DNA from: Cryptomeria japonica
Lineage: Eukaryota; Streptophyta; Pinopsida; Cupressales; Cupressaceae
Assembly (NCBI RefSeq): GCF_030272615.1
Contig: NC_081411.1
Span: forward strand, 42,085,140-42,149,139
DNA: 64,000 nt
Direction: 5' to 3'
Numbering within the stretch: position 1 is the first letter of the stretch; every line of letters begins with the position of its first letter. Shown here in pieces: positions 33,434 to 44,378 of this stretch. A program made the translations under genes and the position numbers. Below the pieces are notes generated by a model. The model was not told the DNA's origin. It searched no databases and worked only from the letters and a program-made list of their open reading frames with translations.

Positions 33434-35986
33434 ATGGATTTTTGTTAGATTTTTGTTTTTTGCAGATTTTTCTAACCCTATATTACTATTTTGTAAAACA
33501 ATTTGGAGAATAACCTTGTGCAGCTAGGGTTTTGGACACAAAATCAAGATCTTGGAGAGATTTGATCATATCTCACAAATGGCTTAGAAATTTTGCACCA
33601 AAGTTTTTTTGTAGGTTGAAGAAAGTATCAGAAGCTCTCAATCCAAAATTCAGAATTTTTGAAGCAAATTGTCATTTTCTATGAATTTGTTATGATTTTT
33701 TATGATTTTTCATAAAAAATTAATTTTGAGAGAAAATGAGAGATTTTTTTTGATTTTATTACATTTTTGGAAATCACTCAGAATTATACACAGGATATAT
33801 TCTTTGTGATTTTAGTTTTGATGCAAAATATTTCCCTAAAAATCAGATCTTTAAAAATTAGGGTTTTTCCTTATTTTGATCAGATCTCACAAACGGCTTC
33901 GAATTTTGGCATCAAAGTTTTTGAGAAAGTCAAAAAAAGTATCAGAAGGATTCAGTAAAAATTTTAGATTTTTTGCGTCACTTGTTCAATTTATATAAAT
34001 TTGTTATGATTTTTCATAAAAAATTAATTTTGAGAGCAAATTAGTGATTTTTTTGGATTTTCTTACATTTTTGGAAATCTCTTAGAATTATACATAGGAT
34101 CTATTCTTTGTGATTTTAAATTTGATGAAAAATAATTCCTCAAAAATTAGATCTTTGAAAATTAGGGTTTTGCATTATTTTACTCATATCTCACAAACTG
34201 CTTGGATTTGTTGTAGAAATTGTTTTATGCAGATTTGGAAGACCATCAGGACTCTAGAGTAAAAATTTCAAATTTTTTTGGATCGATTTTGCATTTTATA
34301 TGAATTTTTTATGATTTTTCATAAAAAATTAATTTTTGGAGCAAATTAGCAAATTTTTTGGATTTTCTTACATTTATGGAAATCTCTTGAAATTTTACAG
34401 GTGGTCTTTTTTTTTATGATGAATCAGATCTTTGAATTGGTCAACAAAATTCATTGTTGAAGGCCCCTATTTCACAAAGTCTTTTGGATCTAAAATTTAC
34501 CTAACTTGTGTGCTTGCAGGAAGGGGTGATTATTTCAAAAAATCCAAACTACAAATAAATCTTTGTTGTAGGTCCTTGGCAAGGGTTTTTGGATTTTTAT
34601 TGTGTGCCTTGTTTTCATAGACTAGCAAACACTTCAATTGGTGCACTAAAATTGAATCATTGTCTTTTGTGTCTTGAGCAATAGGCTCTTTTTGTTTAAT
34701 CTTTAGAGGGCCTGTCTTTCCATGTGGTCATTAGGACTACTAGTGAGAAGAGAACGACCCAAATGGTAGTGAGGAAAACCCACCTCTTCCGAACCACTAC
34801 AAACAACTGTATTCATGGTGAAAACTATGGATAACGTGTGTTGATTAGTTCATACCGACACTATGTCTCCCCATAAACCCGTTTGATCAAATTTATTTGA
34901 TCAATTGTAAGGCATAACCCCTACCGGTTGGGAGCCTTCTATATTTACAGAGCTGAAAGTGCCACATGTATGGCCACATGAGTGGATGCCCTTACTAGCA
35001 CCTTTTTGTTTTAGAAGCCAAAATCCTTCTAGTTGTTGAGGTAGGAGGTCAGACCTCTGGTAGCGGCCCACACACATACGGTTCTTAGTAGAGATACAAA
35101 GTTCACCACGGGGAGTTTTCGTGGGGACTGATGCTTGGCTGACCCGAAAAGTGAGTGCCGAGGGTGGAGCCAGTGAGGTCAAGCATCTAAGTATCTGCTC
35201 TGAATAGTGTAGCCTCGGGGGTAAAACCTCATGTGGGATCAACAACTATTGTCTTGGCCAGCCATAAGAATTATGCTTGACTTATTTTAAACATTCAAAA
35301 CATTCAAGACCAAATAGAAAAACATTGTGTCTTTTGTGTCTTCAAGTGTATGCAAAACATTTTTACATCAAACAACACACTTTTCTTGGAGTCATTTTGA
35401 GTCTAAACAGTTGCAAACATTGAGTCCTCATCAACATTGTGTCCTCTTGTCATGAAAAACAGTCAAACATTCAGATTTGGTCACAACAACAACTTTACAA
35501 ATTGGAAAAATTTACAGTCCAACAAACAAGAGCAATTAGTTTCAGAATTCTTGAGCTTCCTAAGTTATTTCTCTAGATTTTCATCTAACATTCAACCTAT
35601 CTTTGGGTCTCACAAAGTCTATCATTGCTTTACACCTTATATTACATTCACATTTGTCTAAACCTGAGTCAAAAGGTCAGTTGCTTGTCCTCATCATACT
35701 TTGTCAACACACTACATACAACAACATTTTGCTAAGTGGTCCCTCATCAAGGTCTATCACCTTTGGGTCTCATATGGTCTTACTTAGAGTCAAGGTCAAC
35801 TTACCTCATCAAGAGAAACTATCATCTCTTTGGAAGTCACACCTACTCTACTACATACATACTTGGTCATACACTTTGGACATTGCAAGTACACCTCAGA
35901 TTCATTTACATTCCATCCAACCCTTGGTCTTCCATACTCTTTCCATTTTTCATCTAGTCTCACACATCTTGGTCAATACCTAGTTC
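33434..35986 (+). other. G3 leader
   Basis: About 2.5 kb of non-coding leader. Three diverged direct repeats of roughly 300 bp occur at 33500-34400, each with TTTTTATGATTTTTCATAAAAAATTAATTTTGAGAG-type sequence and TTGGAAATC. A GGTGAAAAC motif lies at 34818. Small open frames show no domain. Confidence 0.6.
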
Positions 35987-38242
35987 ATGGTTGAAACTCA
36001 TTCCCAAAAATCTAGGAGAGAAGCTAAAGAGATTCAAGAGTCTGCAAACATGAGTTCTTATGAGTATGACAATGATATCTTTTTCAATTCTGATCATACT
36101 ACATTACCTGACATGGATGCCTATATCTTTTTCAATTCTGATCATACTACATTACCTGACATGGATGCCTATAGAAACATTCCAAATGTTGAGAACATGG
36201 ACACTACAAACAACAATGATACACACAATGATGATATGGACAACTTTTCAGTACATTTAGCAAATGTGGAAGAATCCATTATGGATCCCCATTTCAATCG
36301 ATTTGTTGAGGAAATAATGAGGAGGGATAGACAATACTTCTTAAAAATGATGGCATAAAGTGGAGCCAACATACCTCATGATTTTGACATGTCTCAAATA
36401 ATGGAAAATTGACCTTTGCAACAACCTCACTCCAACATGGATCAAAGGAGGCCTAATAGTGGAGGCAATAGAAGACCACATCTTGTGCCTAGATCACCAT
36501 CATCTTTGCTTCAAAAACCAGAGGTCCCACATACACATGGTGAAGCATATGATACTCACCTTCACAGATCATTATGGAAGTCTTATGCAGAGAAATATGC
36601 TCAATCACATATCAATGCTAAGGATCAACCACCAAAGAAATTGGATATTCAAAGGTATGCTCAAAATTTGGACACAAGGAAACCTTGTGTCAAATTTGGG
36701 GGCAACACATTAGAACATGACATGCCTGTAGAGTATGGTATACATGGACAAAATAGATATTTCGTTCCTCAACATGAATCTATACCAAATGGTCCATATA
36801 TGCAGCATCACTATAGACCTCCTCCATATGAACATGTGTATGATCAATATCATCCATATATGCAACATGCTCCTCCTCCAATTGGTGCCTCAAGCATAGG
36901 GTATGGTCCAAGAAGTCGATATCCACCTAAGAACAATTTGGAGCAACAAATCAGGGACTTACAAAAGAAAATGGAGGACATAAATACATCGAAGCCAACA
37001 TACACAATGAGAGACATATGTCCTTATCTATTTGACAAGAGCATCCCAATGCCTCCTTTTCCTACACACTTTGTAACGCCTAAATTTGATAAGTATAGAG
37101 GAAAAGGGGATCCTAAGGCACACATAAGACAGTTTTTCATAGCTTGCATTGAGGTAGCAGCAGAAGAGACATATTTGATGAGATTATTCCCACAGAGCTT
37201 AGGTGATCAAGCTATGGAATGGTTCTCCCAACTTCCACCTGGAATTAAGTCATGGGGTGACTTAGAAGAGGCATTTATTCAACATTTCTCCTACAATATA
37301 GAGATAGACATATCAGTCACTACTTTGTGCAACACCAAGCAAAAAGAGGGAGAGTCTTTTGCATCATTTTTACACAGATGAAGGAATCTAGCCAGTAGAT
37401 GCTCTTGTGAAATTCCACAAAAAAAAATGGTAGAAATGTTCACCCAAAATGTTAACAAAGAGATTGGTTATGACTTAAGGAAAGCTTGTTTTTCCACCTT
37501 CAAGGACATCATTGAAATTGGATTAGCAACAAAGAAGGTCCTAATTGAACAAGGATTCATTAAGATATTCAAGGAAAACAAAGATGACTGTAAGGGAAAA
37601 GACAAGCCAAGATTTGGGAATAAAAACAAGAACATAGTCAATGATGGTGTTGTTGATGCCAATACAGTGCGACCCAAATTCGTTTTTTCTAGATCAAATC
37701 AGGCGAATACTCAAACAACTTCTAAATCACAAAGGAAGTACACTCCATTGGGAGAACCACTTGAGTCAATTTTCAAAAAGCTAGTGGCAAACAAGGTAAT
37801 CACTACTCCAGATTTTCCTCCATATGAACCAAAGGTTAAACCAAATTGGTGGAATGATGATGAATATTGTGAATTTCATAAGAGCAAGGGTCATAAGATA
37901 GGAAATTTCGATCGACTGAAGAACATCATACAAGATCTCATTGATAGGGGTGACATTGAGATTGAAGGGCACTCATCCAGTCAAGAACATGAGATGTTTA
38001 AGGAACCATTCCCAAAACATGACAAGGGAAAAGCTAAAGCCATAGATGACCAAACCAACTATACAAGAGCATCCTATAACTATGATTCAACTATCAATCA
38101 CATCTCGATGGACAATTATGTCTCTATCATTATCATCAAGGACAAAACGCTTGAGAATTCTACCCAAAGACCCAAGATTGTCCTAAAAGGCATTGGATCT
38201 TCTTCCGAACCTACCCCTGAATGTCATGTTCCAACTCGTTGA
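35987..38242 (+). pseudogene. G3 gag
   Basis: Starts at ATG 35987. The acidic N-terminal region contains a 16-residue tandem duplication (IFFNSDHTTLPDMDAY twice). The capsid-like part matches G2: RDICPYLFD, KYRGKGDPKAHIRQF, LMRLFPQSLGD. The zinc-knuckle-like motif CEFHKSKGHKIGNF has lost its last Cys. In-frame stops: 36356-36358, 36410-36412, 37379-37381 and 38240-38242. The frame is continuous into protease with no frameshift. Confidence 0.9.
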
Positions 38243-38254
38243 GGTAAATTCATT

Positions 38255-39580
38255 TTGCAAGGTGCTCCAACTAAAAACACTACTTCCTCATCAACCAAGC
38301 CCAAATATGACCTTGCAGAACAATTAGGGAAGACACTCGCACTCATTTCAATTCTTGAGCTCTTACGCATATCCCCCGCACATAATGCTATTCTTGACAA
38401 AATCTTGAGAGACACTGCTATTCCTACTGATCTGAACATGGACCAGTTTCAAGCCATGGTGGGATACCTTTCCATTCCACACTCTCTTACATTCACAGAA
38501 GCTAACAATGCCTTTGTAAGTCAACCACATAATGCACCTCTACACATTGAAGCCTTCATACACAAACATCGAATAAAACGAGTCCTGATAGATGGAGGAG
38601 TAGGTCTAAACATTTGTACATTGAGCACTATCAAACAATTCGAATATTCTGATAAAGTTGTGAATGCTACAAACAAAATTACCATCAAGGCATATGATGA
38701 TGAAGAACGTTCATCCAAAGGCACAATCACCTTAACTCTCAGAGTTGGGTCAGTTACAAAGGATGTGGTTTGTCAAGTCCTAGACCTGGATCTCACATAC
38801 AATATATTGCTAGGACTTCCATGGATTCATGAGATGAGTGCAATCCCATCTACATATCATCAATGTATCAAGTTTGCATACAATGGAGTTGAAGTGACCA
38901 TTAAAGTGGATCCAAATCCACTCATATATTGCAACAATCTGCAACCTTGGTCAGAAATAACAATCCCAGTCAATCGAGAAGCTATTCCTTCATCAGCATA
39001 TGTGAATCCAGAATCCTTGAAACCTTCTACATCAAAGCAAGCAGAGCTCAAAGAAAATTTCAAGATTAAAGACATGGGATGTGGTGAGTATATCTTTCAT
39101 GTTTATCAACTCCCACTATCTCCTAAGGTATTTCGCCAACATGAACAATCTAAAAACAATTTTCAATGCCAAGGAATTGGGTGTGAACCACCTAGTGTTG
39201 TGGCTACTAAGTCTGAATGCAAATCTCCTCTAGTGGTGCAAGCACCTCTTGATATCAATAGTCCTAAGAGTGGTTCCAGCGAAGAATCTATTGAGTGTAT
39301 CGCCAACCCTCTTGAGAACTCACATAGCCTTACCATTTCATCTACTCATTCCATTTTCACTCCTCTCCCAGACTTGGATCAACAAGAATTACAAAAGACC
39401 TTACTCATTGGGGATCAAAAATCAAGCTTTGAAAAGAAAAATCTAAAAGTCAAAACTAAAGAAAAGTCCTTTAGTCCAAATCAAAATCAAAAGCTATTGG
39501 ACTCTACAAAAATCAAAGTCAAGGATAAAAATCATATGAATAAAAAAGAACAAGAGTTGATCTCCCCTAACACCAAATAA
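38255..39580 (+). pseudogene. G3 aspartic protease and linker
   Basis: Same frame as gag. The active-site segment is RVLIDGGVGLNICTL (Asp-Gly-Gly in place of Asp-Ser/Thr-Gly) at about 38578-38622, followed by NILLGLPWIHEM. After the protease comes a Ser/Pro-rich and then Lys-rich stretch that ends in a TAA at 39578-39580. Where RT should follow there is none. Confidence 0.85.
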
Positions 39581-39621
39581 CTGGGGGCAAAAGTTCCATA
39601 ATTTCAAGCCAAAAAGAATAC

Positions 39622-40140
39622 TTGTTGACCCTAAGTCTCCGTCATGTCATCTTAATTTCACTTCTTTTCGCAATCATAAGCCTTCATCACTCATCCACTT
39701 GTTCCACACATCCTTTCCCTTCTAGCGATACATCATGGACCTTTAATGGAGCTTCCTCAAGGGACTTTGTTATCAAGGATGCCCAAACTTCTTTAGGTGA
39801 CACGCATATGGACTTGTGTAGTCCACACACTAGCAATTCTATCTCAGTTCCTCTATCAAGGAAGACATTCACTCGAGCTACACATCATTCACTCAAGGAA
39901 CAATGTATTTACAATCATAAGGTAAAACCTCATACATTTGAGGTAGGTGACTTGGTTCTTAGAGAAAATCCTAAAAATCAACAAGACAGAGAGAAGAAGG
40001 GCAAGTTCGAACCAAATTGGCTTGGTCCTTACATCATTACAGCAGCATATGGATCTGGGGCATATCAGCTCTCAACTACAGAAGGTGAACCTTTGGAGGA
40101 TCCTATCAATAGCATGCACCTTCTTAGGTTCTACAAATAG
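39622..40140 (+). pseudogene. G3 integrase C-terminal tail fused to unknown sequence
   Basis: A 172-codon frame in a different phase from gag. The last 80 residues match the G2 integrase C-terminus (FEVGDLVLRENPKN, WLGPYIITAAYGSGAYQL, DPINSMHLLRFYK). The first part (to about 39900) is not recognised. The protein begins with a hydrophobic stretch (ISLLFAIISL) and a Ser/Thr-rich part. The deletion of RT to the integrase core lies between 39580 and 39900. Confidence 0.75.
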
Positions 40141-41940
40141 CTCTTCAGAATATCCTAATTCAAAAAATACAAAAAAATAAAAAATTTCCAAAATACAAAA
40201 AAATAAAAAATTTCAAAAATACAAAAAAATTCAAAAATTTCAAAAATACAAAAAAAATTATAAAACAAAAAAATCGTTACTTGGTGAAAACCTGACAAAC
40301 AGGCGCCTTGTGACACACACAAAAAAAAAAAACATTGAAAAATTGAAAAAAGTAAAGAGAAATAATTTCGTCCACCGGTGAAAACAACTTCGGTGGCACC
40401 CTGAGCAAGTACCATGGTGAAAACTGGGTCACCAGTGCCATGTGTAGAGACATTACTCCTCCCTCCTTTAGGATTCACTTTCATCCTTTCACTTTTCACA
40501 CACTCACAACCTATTCGTTCATAATAAACTTACCCATTCCCATCATCGCTTGTTATTGATCTACCCAAGATTGGTTAGCCATTCATAATAAACCTCTGTT
40601 TTTACCTCCCTTTCCATCCATAATAAATCAGATCCTATTTGTGGCTAAGGCAAATCCTACGTCTAGTGATGGGTGTGGAACTAAGAACATCACATGTTTC
40701 GAGGAGTACAGTTTCTTCCAGCTTCCTTCAGTCTATCCGCGCACAATCCGCAATACAGCAGCACTTGCATCACCAATCCGCAATAAAGTTCCATCTTCTC
40801 CGTGATAAAGTATTAGTTTCATGGATTCAGTCAGTTTCAAATGAGACACAGCAGCAACAATGGGCTTCAACAAATCAAATCTTTCAACAGACTCAGACAA
40901 CATTATGGTTTAGTGCTATCTATCCTTTTTGTGAAAGTAAACATTGTGACCACAATCAAATAAGACTTATACAAGTGACAAGAGACACTAAACTTGAGGA
41001 CTACAGTGGATGTTGGTGTCGAGTCTTGGTTTTCTTTTGATTTTATCTTTCTGGTGACATGTCTTTTAGCTTTTCCAGGATGTCTCTGACTAGAGATTCT
41101 ATCTCCAGGATGTCTCTGACTAGAGATTTTATCTCTAGAATGTCTTTGACTAGAAAGGCAAGGATGGGGTATCGTCACTTATTTGTATTTGATGTTTGTG
41201 GATTGTCTCTTAGTAATGCTATGACTTGTCCAAGGATATGAGTACACTGAGAGTCTAGTGTGAACTAGGGCATTCCTTATTTGTGACTGTCTTATTTCCA
41301 TGCAAACAGGTATAATGACTTTCTGGGTCAAATATATGCCTCGATTGTCATAACCTACTTGCCATAATCAAGCTCAATGATGATAACACACAAGAAGCTC
41401 TTTCACTTTCATATATTCTATCTTTCATCCCCTTTCTTGATTGACTTCCATCGTCCTTCTCGAGTCCGTGTAGCCTGCTATCACATGACTGCGTATAATG
41501 ACACACCAAAAACATTTCCATTTCATGTAGTTGCACCTACATTACCACATATAAGCATTTCATACATACATATAGATATCACAACTGCATCACATCCTGC
41601 ACACAACACCTGTTAGCACAATTTACATTTGCATTACATACATTCACATTTACATCATGCATACACATATAAAACATAAAAGAACAAAAAAAATATATTG
41701 CATTGCATCATATACATATTTGCATCCATATCATAACCATCACATAGAAACATGCATCATGAAACATCTCATCACATAGGTACACATGCATATAGTTGCC
41801 GCAAAGATGAATCATCTCATATATATAATCATAAGTGTCATGATACAATGATGTCAAAATCATATGGCTACAATCACCCGAAGGTGTCTACATCATCATA
41901 CAAAATGGTACAAAATTGATACATAGGGAGCCCTCTACGG
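40141..41940 (+). other. G3 3' non-coding region
   Basis: A-rich AAATACAAAAAAAT repeats (40160-40270) are followed by three GGTGAAAAC motifs (40282, 40377, 40415). A perfect hairpin CCACCG...CGGTGG lies at 40372-40396, and a 30-bp tandem repeat at 41077-41155. No sense gene seen. The module recurs in G2 on the minus strand near 12061-12165. Confidence 0.6.
41077..41155 (+). repeat. 30-bp tandem repeat
   Basis: 2.6 copies of AGGATGTCTCTGACTAGAGA..., starting at 41077, 41107 and 41137. Confidence 0.85.
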
Positions 41941-42537
41941 CTACAATGAACTCCCTCCCTCAGAGCCAGCTGGCCTCGATGGAGTCTGAGCCCTAGAAGG
42001 ACCTGCCCCAAGATCATCTCTTGTGGCCCTTGTTTCCTCTATAGCCACCCCTCGTGTCGCCCTATCTCGACAAAGGAACCCACTGATAACTCCTGCCAAC
42101 ACTGTTGGTAGTGCTAACCCTGTCCATGTCATGGTATCCCATGCCACATGTCCCACCCTCATCTCTAGTCCCAGATCCTAGAATACTCATCTAAGGGCAT
42201 CCCTGTCTCCATCTTGATCGTACGGAATCAGCTCTCCATCGATCGGTATCCGCAGAATCCTGTATACATCCTCCAGGGTGACTGTCATCTCCCCCATCGA
42301 CAAATGAAAAGTGTAAGTCTCAGAATTCCACCTCTCTGCCAGTGCAGTCAGCAATCCCATGTTCGCCCGAAACTCAGGCACATACAAAATATGTCTCAAT
42401 CTCATAGCCTCAATCACAACTCGGTCCTCGGCTGTCAACTCAGGTCGCAACCTCTAAGTCAATGGGAATCTCTCCCATGACTCCAGCATAGGCAAATACT
42501 CCTGCAGTCACACAAATCAATCATCTCAGTCCTAGTG

Positions 42538-42752
42538 ACACTCACTGTTCATCACAAAGTGTTGCTTCTATCCTAGTGGTACTCCCTGTTCATCAAAAAG
42601 TAGTACGTGTTTGGCACTCCTTGTTCATCACAAAGTGTTGCTCACATTTGCACTCACTGTTCATCACAAAGTGCTGCTCATATTTTAGTACTCCCTGTTC
42701 ATCACAAAGTACTATATCTTGGTACTCATTGTTCATCACAAAGTGCCTTGAT
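42538..42752 (-). repeat. Minisatellite in the PMD intron
   Basis: About six copies of a 30-45-bp unit with the core CTGTTCATCACAAAGTGYT, plus strand, separated by variable TAGTACTC-like linkers. It lies wholly within the predicted intron. Confidence 0.85.
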
Positions 42753-42960
42753 CTATCCTATCCTAGGGCCTTTGCTTGAGTGAATCCTCTTGAGAAGTTT
42801 CCTAATTGGCAATGTATGTTCTATCATAGAATTGTCAATCCTAGCCCTATTTGTTATCCTAGTCTTCCCTAGATGACCTACTTGAGTGTATCCTCTCAGC
42901 AGCTTATCCAATCGACATCGTATGTTCATCACAGAATTTTTGATTTGACCTTGAAGACAT

Positions 42961-43053
42961 AAACGCACTTTTATTACACAAACGCGCTTACATATTGCAC
43001 AAACGTGCCTGTTCTACATAGACGTGCCCACATAGCATAAACGCGCCTACATG
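42961..43053 (-). repeat. Short tandem repeat ACAAACGCGCYTACAT in the PMD intron
   Basis: About five degenerate copies of 17-24 bp. A related AAACGCACC repeat occurs in the G2 leader (22060-22195). Confidence 0.7.
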
Positions 43054-43417
43054 TTTTTGACATTTTTGACATTATCCTAAAAGAACATTTATTGCACTAC
43101 CTAACATACATTTATGACAACATTTAATGTGACAAAGTACAAGGAGGTTTTGTGGTACTTACTGGCTCTCCTACCTCTGCTGGCCTTTGAAATCGGCGAA
43201 CGTGATCGAATCTATGAGCCATTGCCATTGCTGCTGACTGCTGCTGCTCTATCTCGCTCTACACTTTGATCTCTTGGATGTGTGGATGACAATGAGGATG
43301 TTTTCCCCTCGTGGTCTATCTTATAGACTACCCTAGCCCTAGTCTCCTATGTCAGTCTTCGTTATCCCGTGACTTTGTCACTTTATCTGGTCAGTCCATT
43401 CTAGCCTTTCTTTCTCA

Positions 43418-43466
43418 TCAAGAGATTGTTTGTGGTCTTTTCACACATTTTCATCCAATCTCTTGA
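43418..43466 (+). other. Conserved 3' stem-loop of G3
   Basis: Perfect 10-bp arms TCAAGAGATT and AATCTCTTGA, about 100 bp before the 3' LTR. It is the counterpart of the G2 stem-loop with a compensatory pair change. Confidence 0.62.
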
Positions 43467-43551
43467 GGGGTCAAATCATTCCCATCTTGGGGCAACTTTG
43501 TATCAGTTCATGTTATCTTTTTCGAAACAACGCGACAAGCTGCATTGTCTC

Positions 43552-43565
43552 AAAGAGGGGCAAAA
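43552..43565 (+). other. G3 polypurine tract
   Basis: AAAGAGGGGCAAAA directly before the 3' LTR. Confidence 0.9.
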
Positions 43566-44378
43566 TGTAGACACCTAAAATTATCTAGTCTAATTAAATA
43601 AATATTTTATTTATTTAATCATTTTATCCTAATTCTTCTATTAATTAAATAAATCTTTATTTATTTAATTAATTCATTTATCCTCTTCTAGCCTTATTTC
43701 TCATTTGAATAAATACCTTTATTTATTTAAATTATCCCTTTTCTTAAATTAATTAAATATCTTATTTATTTAATTGATCCCGCTTCTTCTATTAATTAAA
43801 TAAATCTTTATTTATTTAATTAATTCATTAGCCTTTTCTACCTATGACACATGTCATTCATCTCTTAATTCAAACACTACCTACCCCTCTTATTATTTTC
43901 TTATTTCCTCTACCTACCCTCTAATCATAACCGACCATTTATCTTTTACACCTCTCAATCTTATCCCTCCATTTCATATAGTGTCTTCTATATAAGGAGA
44001 TGCTTCCTTCATTATTAAACCCTGATCAATCATTCTAATCAATCAAACCCCCCGTTGACTACTTGACTACACTACGCTTTTGATCATAGGCGATCCTACT
44101 TGCAACCACATTTCCGTTCTTTGTTGAGCTCTTGTGCACACATAAAAACTGAGAGCAAATATATCAAGCAAGATCAATGGAGATAGGAAGAATGGAGATC
44201 CAAACCCTACTGGACATGTGATGGTATAATCTTTGTGATTTCATTTGATTTGCATTGTCTTAGGTAATCTTAATATGTTATGGTGGATCTTTGTTGTTGT
44301 TAGGCTAGGGTTTTGTGGTTGAATTCATTTAGCCTTTCAATATCATCAATATTGTTGTTTCCACTTTCACCATATACA
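43566..44378 (+). repeat. G3 3' LTR
   Basis: 813 bp, TGTAGACACC...CATATACA, followed by CTTAC (44379-44383). Confidence 0.95.

Larger units (their letters stand above)
41941..43228 (-). pseudogene. Antisense plant mobile domain (PMD) gene, two exons, inside G3
   Basis: Exon 1 (43228-43163) starts MAMAHRFDHVRRF and ends at a GTAAGT donor. Intron 43162-42502 ends in a TGTGTGACTGCAG acceptor. Exon 2 (42501-41941) continues in the same frame into a plant mobile domain: RHILYVPEFRAN, LTALAERWNSETYTFHLS, GEMTVTLEDVYRILRIP. PMD proteins exist as cellular genes (MAIN/MAIL1 type) and as transposon-associated forms. Three in-frame stops (42454-42456, 42187-42189, 42178-42180) mark it as decayed. It lies antisense to G3, between its 3' non-coding region and polypurine tract. 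Confidence 0.78.
32600..44378 (+). mobile_element. G3: Tat-related Ty3/gypsy element lacking RT and the integrase core
   Basis: An 11.8-kb plus-strand element with two 813-bp LTRs, about 20 differences between them by eye, and a perfect CTTAC duplication. It has a primer site, a 2.5-kb leader, gag, protease and only the C-terminal tail of integrase, then a long 3' region with an antisense plant-mobile-domain gene and a polypurine tract. RT, both RNases H and the integrase core are absent. It inserted in X LTR2 and is the most recent clear event in the window. Confidence 0.93.

Noticed and set aside
35603-35983. Open frame just before G3 gag
   Set aside because: Ends before the gag ATG in a low-complexity Leu/His/Ser-rich stretch of the leader; no domain.
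36060-36260. Alternative frame across the 48-bp gag duplication
   Set aside because: Shadow of gag in another frame; its repeat structure comes from the gag duplication.
41348-41616. Overlapping frames in the G3 3' region
   Set aside because: No domain, opposite frames both short, and adjacent to simple ACATACA-type sequence.
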